Of a stretch of DNA of 11,334 bases, positions 1 through 7,967 are shown one piece after another. Positions within the stretch are counted from its first letter, which is position 1; every line of letters begins with the position of its first letter. The notes beneath the pieces are model-generated. The model did not search any database. It was not told the origin of the DNA and worked only from the letters and a program-made list of their open reading frames with translations. Origin of the DNA: Euperipatoides rowelli (taxonomy: Eukaryota > Onychophora > Udeonychophora > Euonychophora > Peripatopsidae); assembly GCA_003024985.2 (NCBI GenBank), contig PXIH01S0020346.1; one strand, written 5' to 3'. Made by a program: the position numbers and the translations under genes.

Positions 1-159
1 ATGATTATAAAAAAATTATTTAAAAAAATCAGGCTAATTTTTTTTCTTGGGGACATTGTTGTTCTAATTTCCACCTTGTCTTTGAGCTTGAAACAGCTTG
101 GCGAAGAGGAAGTGCACCCCTACTCCCAAGTTTCACATTTTACTGGACACTGTCACTGA
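1..159 (+). other. Short open reading frame of unknown meaning in a G+C-richer patch
   Basis: An ATG at the first base opens 52 codons ending at TGA 157-159. The first third is Lys/Ile/Phe-rich and comes from A/T runs. The rest (from about base 46) is clearly richer in G+C than the surroundings and includes the peptide KQLGEEEVHPYSQV. I do not recognise it. The patch (about 46-160) may be part of an exon or of a dispersed repeat on either strand. The minus strand shows CAAG/GTGGAA, which could be read as a weak splice donor. Because the window starts here, the left boundary is unknown. Very unsure that this is a gene. Confidence 0.15.
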
Positions 160-267
160 ATTAATATTATAAAAGCAGGTAGGATTCAACTAAAAAAATA
201 CTAGCTAGATGTTTTACAGGATGTTAAAAAAAATTGTACCAATTATTGGTTAGAGTAAAGCTGTTAA

Positions 268-435
268 AAGAAAGTTATTAAAGAAGATCATACGAAATAT
301 AGAAGTATCAGCTTGTTATCTATCAAATATACAATTTTCACCAAGGTTCTGACAAACAAATTGCAAAAAAGTATAGACTAAGGCTCAATCAAAAGAACTA
401 GCTGGTTTGAATACATTACATTTGAGAGCAAATAA
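268..435 (+). pseudogene. RTE-clade LINE reverse transcriptase fragment
   Basis: One frame reads KYRSISLLSIKYTIFTKVL, followed by TNKLQKSID, from 295 on. This matches the start of the reverse transcriptase palm in RTE-type non-LTR retrotransposons, which typically read NYRPISLLS, then YK-FTK, then a TNRL-like stretch. The upstream residues KEDHT (about 280-294) fit the preceding polar loop of the family. A stop interrupts after SID (376-378). The frame then continues as SIKRTSWFEYI, where intact elements have an EQAGFR-like motif, and ends at TAA 433-435. No endonuclease and no catalytic palm motifs are present, so this is a dead fragment of under 200 bp. It belongs to a different LINE clade from the large element at 3662-6826. 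Confidence 0.6.
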
Positions 436-1324
436 GTAAGGTGATGACATTCAGAAAAGTTTTGGATAGCTGAACCTAAGGTGAATACAGGCATTTTGAA
501 TGTGTAGCCTAAATCTTAATAGTACTCAGGCAGAGAACCATTTAAAATAAGAAAATTATGACTAACATTTACTTTTAGAATAGTTTTTCAACTTAATGTC
601 TCACAAATATTGTAAAATCAGTACAACATAACCACATATCCACACAAAGCATTTTGAATATACACAAAGTTAATTATTCTACAACTTCAATCAAATCACT
701 TGCATTTCATAAATGATAGAACAAAATTACATAAGTAAGTAAGGCATTTCATACATGTAGCAAACAAAAGAAAAGAGAAACATAATTCTACATAAAACAA
801 ATATACAAACAATTCAAATAAACAATTTAATAAAATAAAATGACGTATTAAAAATTTTGCCCTTAAGGATGTTTATTCTCAACTTCAACATTTTTTTCTC
901 TCCTGAAAACAATCATTAATATGTAAATACATGGTATTTTCTAATTAAGAAAAAATAATGATTAATTATTAACTATTTATTTTTAAACAACATTTAGGAA
1001 ATTTTTTTAAGTAATTTGTTAATAAATTAATGCGTAAAGCCGTCTGGATTGAATGTCTCTCTATCAGTGGTTACAAGTCAAAAGAAATAACACCAATCAT
1101 ATGCTGCTGGACAACCCACAATTAAAATTTTCAACATTATTATTATTTATAAAAATAATCAAAAAAATAAAATACAAATACTTGAAAAATTAGTTAAATT
1201 ACCATTAAATATTTTGAATTTTTTTTCCTTTATCCATTTTACTACCATTATCTAGGAGGGCCATAGTTCAGAGAACCCATAACTATAAAATTAGCAGCCC
1301 ATCACTAGTCAGGATGTAGTTTAG
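436..1324. other. A+T-rich stretch without a recognisable gene
   Basis: I see stops in all frames and no RNA gene. About 600-845 is a run of A-rich words on the plus strand. On the minus strand it would resemble a long 3' untranslated region, but no linked coding sequence is visible. The part right after 435 may be further decayed LINE sequence, but no motif supports that. Confidence 0.5.
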
Positions 1325-1698
1325 AATCTTCTAACGTAGCATTTCCTACCAGGTTTCCAAGGAACTCTAGGCTTCCATGGCACATCATCAGAAGTTCCAT
1401 GAGAAAGCATGGAATAAATAAATGTTTTAGTCATTTCTTGTCATTTCATATATCACTTTAGTAGTTTAGTTTCAGCTCAAATAAAAATCGCTTAAGTTTG
1501 GATTCAAAATATCAAATTATCTTCCAATTAATATAATAAAATTATTAAAACTTAACGGGATAAAATAAGAATTGTCCTGCCAAGAAAAAAGACCCATGGT
1601 CTAGTTAAAAATCTTAATTTCCTATGCTGACTGCTATCCAGAATTCTTCAAATTTCAATTCTTTTGTCAATAATATGTGTTTGGTCGAGACTTGAACT
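1325..1698 (-). repeat. Copy A of a ~370-bp dispersed repeat (inverted relative to copy B)
   Basis: This segment is, on the opposite strand, a close match to 7893-8260. Shared blocks include GGAACTCTAGGCTTCCATGG with the following CACATCAT, TTTTAGTCATTTCTTGTCAT, CAAAATATCAAATTATCTTC and GACTGCTA-CCAGAATTCTTC. Similarity is near 80% by eye with small indels and fades at both ends. Read on the minus strand, the end at 1698-1640 keeps part of the peptide seen in copy B: LTKEL-EEFW-AVS, with the changes LKF for LNC and I for V, plus an indel. The splice-donor-like GTGAG of copy B is lost here (ATAGG). This is therefore the more degraded copy of a unit that seems to hold exon plus intron sequence. 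Confidence 0.75.
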
Positions 1699-3044
1699 TT
1701 TATTTTATTATAAAGTGTGATAATCGGCCAAATGAGTTTATGATCGTTTGTGATTATAAACAATTATAGTCTTTTCTTGTTTTATAATTAGCATTTTTAC
1801 TTAAAATGTACTGGTTTCTTATACAAAAATAAAACTATGGTACCACATAATAGTGTTTTCAAAATATTTAATGTTTCAATATTTTGAAAAAAAAAAATTG
1901 GATATCACAATACAAAAAAAAAAATGTATCAACTCATATTTAGAGTAAGTGTCTTCTTGCGTAGGGCTTCCTTGGATAAGAACAATTGTCGTAGGGTTCC
2001 TCCATTGAAATAAGATTAGGAAACAATGTTCTAATGTATGATTATAAGATTTGGTTATGGGTAGGTTCTATTAATGATTCAATGATATCAATTATTGGTT
2101 ATGTAACTAGTAAAGGTCTTTTAAAATGACAAACATTAACAATTCACATGAACTAATAATATGATCTCAGTATTGTCATTTTTAAAAATATCATTCATTT
2201 TAAAGATTTTAAATGACAAACAAAGGATTTTGAACACAATCACCTACAATTATTTAAAATTTAGATTATTAATGATATAAATACATTGTGGTAAATTTAA
2301 AAATCATTTAAATTCTATGATAGGAAGGAAATCCTAATTCTCTGTTATTTTAAATGCTTTAAATGAATCAGCTTCACGCTCCAATGAATATTTGAACACA
2401 ATGAAGAAACGCGAAATTCAAATATCTAAAAAAAAAAATCTGTAAGTCAAATATTTATTCAATTGCATCTAGTAAGAATAAACAAATAAAGTAGATTCAA
2501 TGGACAGGTAAATGGACTGAATTTAGATAAACATTGGTAGAATTAATCAACACTTAGAAAAATGTTTATTTATTTTTTCATTATATGCTGTATATTTAAC
2601 TAAACTACTTTCATTATATTTTAATACATTAAATTGAAAATCTAGTACATTTTTAAGGTATTTTTTTTTAATCACACAAAATGAGGCTGTGAGGGAGGGT
2701 TAAATAGTCTTTCTTTCCAATTTATTTTTTAAAGCTGTTTATTTTTAAATTTATAAAGGAAAAGTACTAATTTTTACATTATATTAAAAAAAAAAAAAAA
2801 TTTGTAAAAGATAAAAAAAAAAAAACTCTTTGGCCAAGATATTACACAAGATGAGATTTGATTAAGATTTACCCTTCTCAAAATGGGTTTAATTAATCAC
2901 TTACTCTAACATTAACCCCTCAGAGAAACATCTTGCGGTTCTTGTTCTATCTAGTCTAACTGATCACAAAGTAGAGTACTAGACTATAAAGACTAATTAA
3001 TCTATTCATCTCTTTGCCTCTAATATTCCACTCTCAGGGAAAAA
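1699..3044. other. A+T-rich stretch without a recognisable gene; A-tracts
   Basis: No coding stretch, RNA gene or transposon motif was found. It holds homopolymer A runs at about 2787-2800 and 2813-2825. At about 1960-2005 two near-identical words, CGTAGGGCTTCCT and CGTAGGGTTCCT, are separated by under 20 bases. Both look like ordinary low-complexity intergenic or intronic sequence. Confidence 0.5.
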
Positions 3045-3179
3045 ATGAAAAACTCCTCTTCCCAAAGATTATTGAATCGGTTGAATGGAAAGACAGTCAC
3101 TGATTCCCCTACTTTTGCAAAGTATGGAAGTGAACAAATTGGAAAAAAATTTAAGTCCAAAGGTCAACAAAACATCTAG
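3045..3179 (+). CDS. Orphan 44-residue ORF, unknown
   Basis: ATG 3045-3047 to TAG 3177-3179 encodes a Ser/Lys/Gln-rich, basic 44-residue peptide that begins MKNSSSQRLLNRLNGK and ends KKFKSKGQQNI. It has no membrane segment or signal peptide. Its balanced composition is less A/T-biased than its surroundings, which is the only reason to list it. I do not recognise a family. It ends three bases before a hAT-like transposon end, so it could be part of a host exon interrupted by that insertion, a decayed LINE ORF1 start, or chance. No upstream exon or splice signals are convincing. Confidence 0.2.
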   Translation: MKNSSSQRLLNRLNGKTVTDSPTFAKYGSEQIGKKFKSKGQQNI

Positions 3180-3181
3180 AA

Positions 3182-3250
3182 CAGTGTTTCCAATCTTTTT
3201 TCTAGGAGGAACCAATAAAATAATTGTTTATATCGTGAGACTAGGTGGCG
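3182..3250 (+). mobile_element. hAT-like DNA transposon end (one side only)
   Basis: The sequence starts CAGTGTTTCCAATCTTTTTT and continues with a GGAGGAACC block. This resembles the terminal inverted repeats of many hAT elements, which begin CAGTG-TTCCCAACCTTTTT followed by a GGAACC-like block. The 8 bases before it, ATCTAGAA, would be the target duplication. I could not find the matching inverted end (ending in CACTG) downstream, so the element is either truncated or the match is fortuitous. The right limit given is arbitrary. Confidence 0.35.
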
Positions 3251-3661
3251 TTGGTTGAAGCATTTATTCTTTATTGCCTATTTTTTTTTTCAATTTTGAA
3301 AGCTACGTTTGCTACAGTCTTCCCCCTTCACCTTCCTAACAATTTATATAAATTACATTTTTAGATTATGTAGAATATAATCTTAATGAACATGATTATT
3401 ACAATTATATTTAAGAGAAGGCCTATAAAAATTTAATGCTATAATAAATAGTAAGAATGAATTATTTATCATTTCTTTATTTTGATTTTATGTAGCACCT
3501 ATGGCTGCCAGAGTTATATTGCTCACTTTATTTTTTTTCTTTTATTTTGTTATTTAGGTCTATTTTGTAACTCTGGTTTTATTATATAACTTACCCAGTT
3601 GTTTAAGTTCAAACAACTTGAGCTTCTATTGTTCTCAATTAGACATTTGGAATTCTTATAA
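3251..3661. other. Non-coding A/T-rich stretch before the LINE
   Basis: No open frame of note. It holds T-runs and a pyrimidine patch near 3320-3340. It may include the 5' untranslated region of the LINE or the interior of the hAT-like element, but neither boundary can be placed. No LINE ORF1 (gag-like, zinc-knuckle) was seen here. Confidence 0.4.
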
Positions 3662-4661
3662 GTGCAATTGTTATCATTTTGGATTTGTGTACAATCTTCA
3701 GAGGATATGATATCTTATGCATTTGATCATTTGTATTCTGTCGGACTGATTAAATATTCAAGCAAAGATCTTAAAGTTTTTAGATTTTTGAGACGTTCAA
3801 ATACCCCTTCATTGCCGGTTATAAAGACTATCAAGGATTTATCAATTTACAAATATTTCAACCCAATGCGTGGATTCCGTGGTAGAAATGGAAGATTCAT
3901 CTGTAACAGTTGTGATAATAACGTTAATAACCGCCAAATCGAAGTTATTCTTTATCAAGGAAATTATAGTGATCTTAATTATTATTCTCAAGCTATTAAA
4001 TGTCAAAAGGATAATAAGGTTAATAAAGTGAAAAGAAAGTGTAATAACAGTGATCTTGTGAAAATTAATTTAATTAAGTTCAAATATATGATCCCTAAAA
4101 TTACGTTTACGAACCTTCGTTCAATCTACAATAAGTTTGAACAAGTTTTGTCGAAATTGAAAAACCACAAGCTTTGGTTTTAACAGAAACTTGGATCAGA
4201 TCCTATGATGTCAACTCATTTTCAATCAAGGGTTATGAAGCTACGCACTATATTCGTGATAAGGAGGATAAGCATCACAGTGGTGGAGTTTCAGTTTACA
4301 TTTCATCTATTATGTTGGTTTTGTCTTCGGATACTTCTAAAAGTGATTACGTGGAAGCAATAATTACATGCTTTAGATCAAATTATATGCCTCTTTCTGT
4401 ACCTTTCTTTGCAGTAATAGCAATTTATTGCCCACCAGATACTGTTGATGTATGCTCTTATACATCTTTTATAAGTGAGCAGATTGACAGGATCCTACTG
4501 AAAAATGCATCTATTTTCATCTTGGGTGATTTTAACCACCTTAAAACAGAATATGTAGGAGGAATACGACAATTTGTTCAACTAGAGGTTCAAATATTTT
4601 GGATAAGGGCCCATTATCCTTTGTCCCTAAGATCTTGGCCCTGATTGCATCATCTGATCAT
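3662..4661 (+). pseudogene. LINE endonuclease domain, frameshifted
   Basis: The first frame (3662-4150) starts with an unrecognised Lys/Asn-rich leader. It contains the opening strand of the endonuclease, TNLRSIYNKFEQV (from about 4109), equivalent to the N-RS--NK motif of the family. A one-base shift near 4150 moves coding to the frame with LTETW (4180-4194), which carries the catalytic Glu. Next come the HHSGGVSVYI strand (about 4274-4303) and LGDFN (4522-4536), the Asp/Asn pair of the active site. Another shift at about 4570-4600 leads to a frame holding DKGPLSFVP and the SDH catalytic motif (4653-4661). All key endonuclease motifs can still be read, so this part has decayed by small indels rather than by loss of blocks. 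The GTG at 3662 is only the first codon after a stop, not a supported start. Confidence 0.85.
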
Positions 4662-5048
4662 AATACAATTGATATTTCATGCAATCAGCTAAAATTGTCT
4701 TGTCATCCAAATCGTGTTTTGAATTCAGACCAAAATCGAGATCATCTTTCGAGTCATTTGGATATAAATTATCAATGACTGATTGGTCTTTTTTTTAGAT
4801 CAAATTAAGGATGTTAATATTGTTATTCATAGATTCAATGATCTTATTATCAATCAATATGAATCATTTTCTATTAAAACTAAAAAAATTAATGACAGTA
4901 ACCAAACATGGATAAATAATGAAATCTTAGAATTAGCAAAGACAAAAAATTATGGCTTTAGAAAGGGTGATTCAACTAGAATTAAACAATTTCGAAGGAG
5001 TTAAACAATAGTATTAAAAAGGTAAAGGCTAAAGAATTTTCTAGTATC
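4662..5048 (+). pseudogene. LINE connector between endonuclease and reverse transcriptase
   Basis: After SDH the frame runs on as a polar stretch to a stop near 4776, then resumes in the frame of 4783-5004. That frame contains TWINNEILELAKTKNYGFRK, corresponding to the family's W-N-EI-L---R-----K motif with basic residues following. A shift at about 4998 continues as KELNNSIKKVKAKEFSS, a helical Lys-rich segment usual just before the reverse transcriptase. It has no catalytic role of its own. It ties the endonuclease and polymerase parts into one former ORF. Confidence 0.7.
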
Positions 5049-5965
5049 ATGGATAACATTACTTATGGTTCGAAAAATTATTATGATGTTATTAAGAATT
5101 CTACTAGTTTTGGAAAAAAGAAGAATTTGGTTTCCTTTCCTGGCAAATCCTATAAAGAAACAACTATTGAGATTTTGGACTTCGTCCAAGCACTGGCTAA
5201 TGTCCATAAACCTTTGAGCTTTGATTCTTCTAGTGTTCTTTTGAATACAGATTTTGAACCGATTAATTTTTTATGGACACTTGGTCAACTCAAACGAATC
5301 TCTCCTAGTACTTTGACAGCTCCTGACAGTTTGCCAAATTTTATTCTTCGTGAGTTTGCAGAGAAATTATGTCAACCTCTCACAGTTATTTTAAATCCGT
5401 CTTTTAAATCAGGTATTTTTCCCGATATCTGGAAATCAGCTTTTATTATCCCAATACCTAAATTGAAATTTCCGTCTAACCCAGGCAAATTAGACCGATT
5501 TCTATTCTTTCATCTCTGGTCAAGATATGTGAACATCATATATATAATCAACTTTTACCTTTAGTTCAATCTCAGATTGATTTTTTTCAATTTGGTGCAC
5601 TTCCAAAATAATCAACAATACATTATCTTACTCTATATATCAATATTATTCTCAAATACCTTGACACTCCTGGTCAATGTGCAACGTCCACTGTTATTTC
5701 CAAACCTATGATCACTAACTTACCAGATTTTTTACAAAATTGGTTTAGATCTTATTTGTTTCAAAGGAAGCAGATTCTGAGAGTACTGCACTCATGTGAT
5801 CCATATTCCTTTTTAACTTTGAATGGTATTCCTCAAGGATCAGTCCTTGGTGGACTTATTTTTGTAATCAACACTAATCAGATAGCTAAGAGTTTGGATA
5901 GACATTATAAATTTGTTGTTGATATTACGATAATGTCTACAGGTAATCGTGCTAATATTGTCTAA
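5049..5965 (+). pseudogene. LINE reverse transcriptase, lacking palm motif A and with altered motif C
   Basis: The frame of 5049-5490 holds SKNYYDVIKN, then RISPSTLTAPDSLPNFIL (normally a K-GPD-IP motif), then FKSGIFPDIWKSAFIIPIPK. A shift at about 5490 continues as RPISILSSLVKICEHHIYNQ (from 5492), with one stop at 5609-5611. At about 5690-5705 the frame passes directly from CATSTVIS to LPDFLQNWFRSYL. The block that normally holds motif A (an Asp with K-AFD) is absent, consistent with an internal deletion. Motif B is intact, GIPQGSVLGG at 5825-5854. Motif C, usually F/YADD, reads FVVDITIM at 5912-5935, so one of the two catalytic Asp residues is lost. This polymerase cannot work. Confidence 0.9.
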
Positions 5966-6109
5966 CCCAGAATTGTATTGACATAATTGCTAATGATGTA
6001 ACCATCTAGAATATGGGTATCAACTAATCTAAATCATGCATATTATTACATGATTTTTCTAAAAATGGAATTATTATTAGTGTTAATTTAAAGTGTTCTC
6101 CTTTGAGAG

Positions 6110-6660
6110 TTGAGAAACAGTTGTAAAATTTTGGGACTTTCAATCCAATCAGACCTGAGTTGGGAGTCTCATATCCAATCTGTTATTACTAATACTAGTA
6201 AAAAGTTCTTTTTAATTTACAAACTAAAAAGACCAGGACTGCACAAAAATGCCCTTACCAGTTTGTATAAATCTTTTATAAGATCCAATACAGAGTACTG
6301 TTCACATATTTGGTCTGGGGCTATGACCCAGGCTCAAGAGAATGCAATTGAAATGCTGCAGAAACGGGTAGTTCATATAATTATGGGTGACGAGTTCATT
6401 TCTTACGATTTTTCTCTTGCAACCCTTGGACTTCTGACTCTAGCTTCAAGAGGGAAAGTATTGATGTAGCAATATGCCATATCTTTCCAGAAATTATTTC
6501 CTCAATTTATTCCTGAATCCTATGGAGGAGTGTCCTCTCATAATATTAGACAATCAGACAAACTGTTTAGAAATTTTATGAGAACAAAAAGATACATAAA
6601 TTCAATCATTCCTAATGTAATCAAGGTATTAAATTCCTTACAATTTGTCTTGTCTTTTTA
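6110..6660 (+). pseudogene. LINE reverse transcriptase thumb and C-terminal region
   Basis: The frame from 6110 reads KILGLSIQSDLSWESHIQSV, the YLG-----L-W--HI motif that follows the palm in Jockey/CR1 LINEs. Next come a KKFFLIYKLKR helix and the IRSNTEYCSHIWSGA motif (an SxxEYCSxxW type), a reliable signature of the group. TAG 6467-6469 interrupts the frame, and coding then resumes in the same frame. The tail reads HNIRQSDKLFRNF and MRTKRYINSIIPNVIKVLN, equivalent to the LRNSDK and RT-RY--S-IP---LN end of the family. The reading frame ends near 6660. Between 5964 and 6110 the frame is littered with stops but probably belongs to the same ORF. Confidence 0.85.
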
Positions 6661-6826
6661 ACTCCTCTATTATTATGGAATATTTTTAATATAAATTATG
6701 TACTAATTATAGATTTAATGTAAATAATCTTCATATACAATCTGGAGCTAGTGGATTATATAATTTTATGATATTTATTGACCTGTATTGTTTTTCATTG
6801 CATAAAATGCAATAATAATAATAATA
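6661..6826 (+). repeat. LINE 3' untranslated region and (AAT)n tail
   Basis: The A/T-rich sequence after the last coding motif ends in TTGCATAAAATGCAATAATA and further AAT units (6811-6826, five repeats). A short simple-repeat tail of this kind, instead of a long poly(A), is common at the 3' end of CR1/Jockey-type elements. It marks the likely right end of the element. I could not find a convincing target-site duplication. Confidence 0.6.
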
Positions 6827-6902
6827 TTTATGACAAAGGTCCGTGAGTACCACATTTGTGATGAATCAGCTTTTTATGGAAAATAAATAAATAAATAAAT
6901 AA
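6827..6902 (+). mobile_element. Second LINE-like 3' end with (AAAT)n tail
   Basis: A short unique stretch, ending in TTTTTATGGAAAATAAATAA with four to five AAAT repeats (6881-6902), directly follows the first element's tail. The TTTATGG-AAATAAATAAAT arrangement is what severely 5'-truncated LINE copies commonly leave behind. It may also be a short extension of the first element carrying a second tail. Function: none expected. Confidence 0.4.
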
Positions 6903-7065
6903 AAATTGTCTCTTCAAAGCTGAACTTTTAACAATAAATAAAAGGTAAATTAGGCTAACCTCCAGATTCTCACGAGATAGTTTCTTTAATACAACTGATT
7001 CTGAGCTTGTTGAATGCTTATCCATTGTGTCATCATCATTGAATGGTCTTTTTTTTTTTAAAAAA

Positions 7066-7336
7066 ATGTTATCAAAAAGTATTATTTTAAAATCCCAGTT
7101 AACAAAATTCCAGGTTACCTATATGACAACATTAGCGCTCTACCAAAAAAGATACAATGGCTTTTTAATCAATCACAACAAATTCATCGTCAAAAAAAGA
7201 AATTCAATAGAACTGAGAGTGTGTTTGATTTTAATCACATTTAAAATAGATTACCAGATTTTATTGTATCTTCCAATTCTTTGATTGTAATTAAAATAAA
7301 TCCTTATGCTTTTTATGTTGATTTACTGTTTTTGTT
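7066..7336 (+). pseudogene. Probable LINE C-terminal fragment
   Basis: One frame is open from about 7069 through GYLYDNISALPKKIQWLF and KFNRTESVFDFNHI to a TAA at 7237-7239. It continues as NRLPDFIVSSNSLIVIK after that stop. The last part matches the W--LP--IV---S---FK end of many LINE second ORFs; the stop falls where a Trp codon is expected. The upstream Lys/Gln-rich part is not recognised, so an unrelated gene fragment remains possible. It lies after a T-run (7048-7057) that could pass for a pyrimidine tract. The obvious long ORF here (7027-7284) is in another frame and is spurious. Confidence 0.45.
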
Positions 7337-7366
7337 TCTCTTTTTGACTAATTTTTAAATAATTAA

Positions 7367-7384
7367 ATATATATATATATATAT
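7367..7384. repeat. (AT)9 microsatellite
   Basis: Nine uninterrupted AT units follow the LINE fragment's A/T-rich tail. This is a simple repeat, likely polymorphic. Confidence 0.95.
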
Positions 7385-7449
7385 TTTGCTTTGTAATTAT
7401 TTATTTGATATAAGGTTTTGACTTACAGATAACAAGTATGCCAAACTTT

Positions 7450-7530
7450 CACTAGCCCAGGCTAGTGTACTTTGATTAACACTAGCCAATTTTATATTCA
7501 CTAGCCTGGGGCTAGCAGGCTAGTGTTAAT
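7450..7530. repeat. Clustered CTAGCC palindromes able to form hairpins
   Basis: CACTAGCC occurs three times (7450, 7480 and 7499) and its complement GGCTAGTG twice (7460 and 7518). One pair makes the perfect 18-base palindrome-with-spacer CACTAGCC-CA-GGCTAGTG (7450-7467). Another makes a perfect 13-bp inverted repeat, ATTAACACTAGCC (7475-7487) against GGCTAGTGTTAAT (7518-7530), with a 30-base loop holding a third palindrome. The block is much richer in G+C than its surroundings. It may be a small foldback element or a satellite-like unit. No function is known. Confidence 0.7.
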
Positions 7531-7681
7531 TTCAAGCTCAGGTTAAGCAGTACCTTAGTTTTAATTTTATATAATAAACCAGCACAGTTTTAGTAAAATT
7601 TCTAATTATAATAAAACTAGAAAAGACTACAATTCTACAAAATCGTCGCCTCTAAATTTGATTGGCTGATAATTGCACTAT

Positions 7682-7693
7682 AAAAAAAAAAAA
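7682..7693 (+). repeat. A12 tract
   Basis: Twelve A residues separate an unremarkable A/T-rich stretch from a more G+C-rich segment that starts GAACCTTCAACAGAGATGGA. It could be the poly(A) tail of a small retroposed element to its left, or an internal A-run. Confidence 0.4.
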
Positions 7694-7734
7694 GAACCTT
7701 CAACAGAGATGGACTGGCTCATTAGATCAGCCCA

Positions 7735-7789
7735 GGAAATAAACCCATCTACCAGCCCTTGTCAGGAGAGGAAATGAATCCATCTACCA
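7735..7789. repeat. Two-copy direct repeat, 20 bp at 35-bp period
   Basis: GGAAATAAACCCATCTACCA (7735-7754) is repeated as GGAAATGAATCCATCTACCA (7770-7789), with two mismatches. This is a local tandem duplication just upstream of the exon-like ORF at 7821. It is not in a long open frame on either strand. Confidence 0.7.
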
Positions 7790-7820
7790 CAAAAGGGCAG
7801 GAGGCATGGAAAGTTTTTAA

Positions 7821-7967
7821 AATGTAAAAGTAAAAAATGCACTGACCTCTTTGGAAATTTCTGACTTCCTGATGGCCCAGTACATCACTGACCTTCAAGG
7901 CTTGACCAAACAGATATTGACAAAAGAGCTGAATTGTGAAGAATTCTGGGTAGCAGTCAGCAGGTGA
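7821..7967 (+). pseudogene. Exon-like open frame, unknown protein, with donor-like end
   Basis: The 48 codons between TAA 7818-7820 and TGA 7965-7967 include LTSLEISDFLMAQYITDLQG, then LTKQILTKELNCEEFWVAVS. The composition is balanced and protein-like, unlike chance ORFs in this A/T-rich DNA. The frame runs up to AGCAG/GTGAG (junction after 7963), a good splice-donor match, so it may be the 3' part of an exon followed by intron. No acceptor is obvious upstream. The second half of this frame is kept, degraded, in the inverted copy at 1640-1698. I do not recognise the family. It could be a host exon, a duplicated gene fragment, or a piece of a DNA-transposon gene. Confidence 0.35.

Larger units (their letters stand above)
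3662..6826 (+). mobile_element. Degenerate non-LTR retrotransposon (LINE, Jockey/CR1 group)
   Basis: In order on one strand the element shows an apurinic-type endonuclease, a connector, a reverse transcriptase with fingers and palm, and a C-terminal region. A ~165-bp 3' untranslated region ends in (AAT)5. This is the layout of the second ORF of Jockey/CR1-group LINEs. In life such a protein nicks target DNA and reverse-transcribes its own RNA there. The copy is dead: the reading frame shifts at about 4150, 4570-4600, 4998 and 5490, stops occur at 5609-5611 and in 5964-6110, the palm is deleted for motif A, and motif C is altered. No ORF1 is visible, so it is probably 5'-truncated or eroded. 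The left limit is simply where coding similarity starts to be plausible. Clade assignment is from motif style only. Confidence 0.9.

Noticed and set aside
5001-5207. Minus-strand 68-codon ORF
   Set aside because: It lies opposite the LINE reverse transcriptase start, is rich in Phe/Ile, and shows no family resemblance. It is a shadow.
3662-6826. An intact, active retrotransposon or a domesticated reverse transcriptase gene
   Set aside because: At least four frameshifts, several stops, and loss of palm motifs A and C rule out activity. No single open domain is preserved well enough to argue for domestication.
6828-7025. Minus-strand 65-codon ORF
   Set aside because: It runs through the (AAAT)n tail and A/T-rich sequence, giving repetitive FLFIYLFIF residues. 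It is not protein-like.
7027-7284. Plus-strand 85-codon ORF
   Set aside because: The LINE-like motif NRLPDFIV is in another frame of the same stretch. This ORF's peptide shows no pattern and is probably chance.
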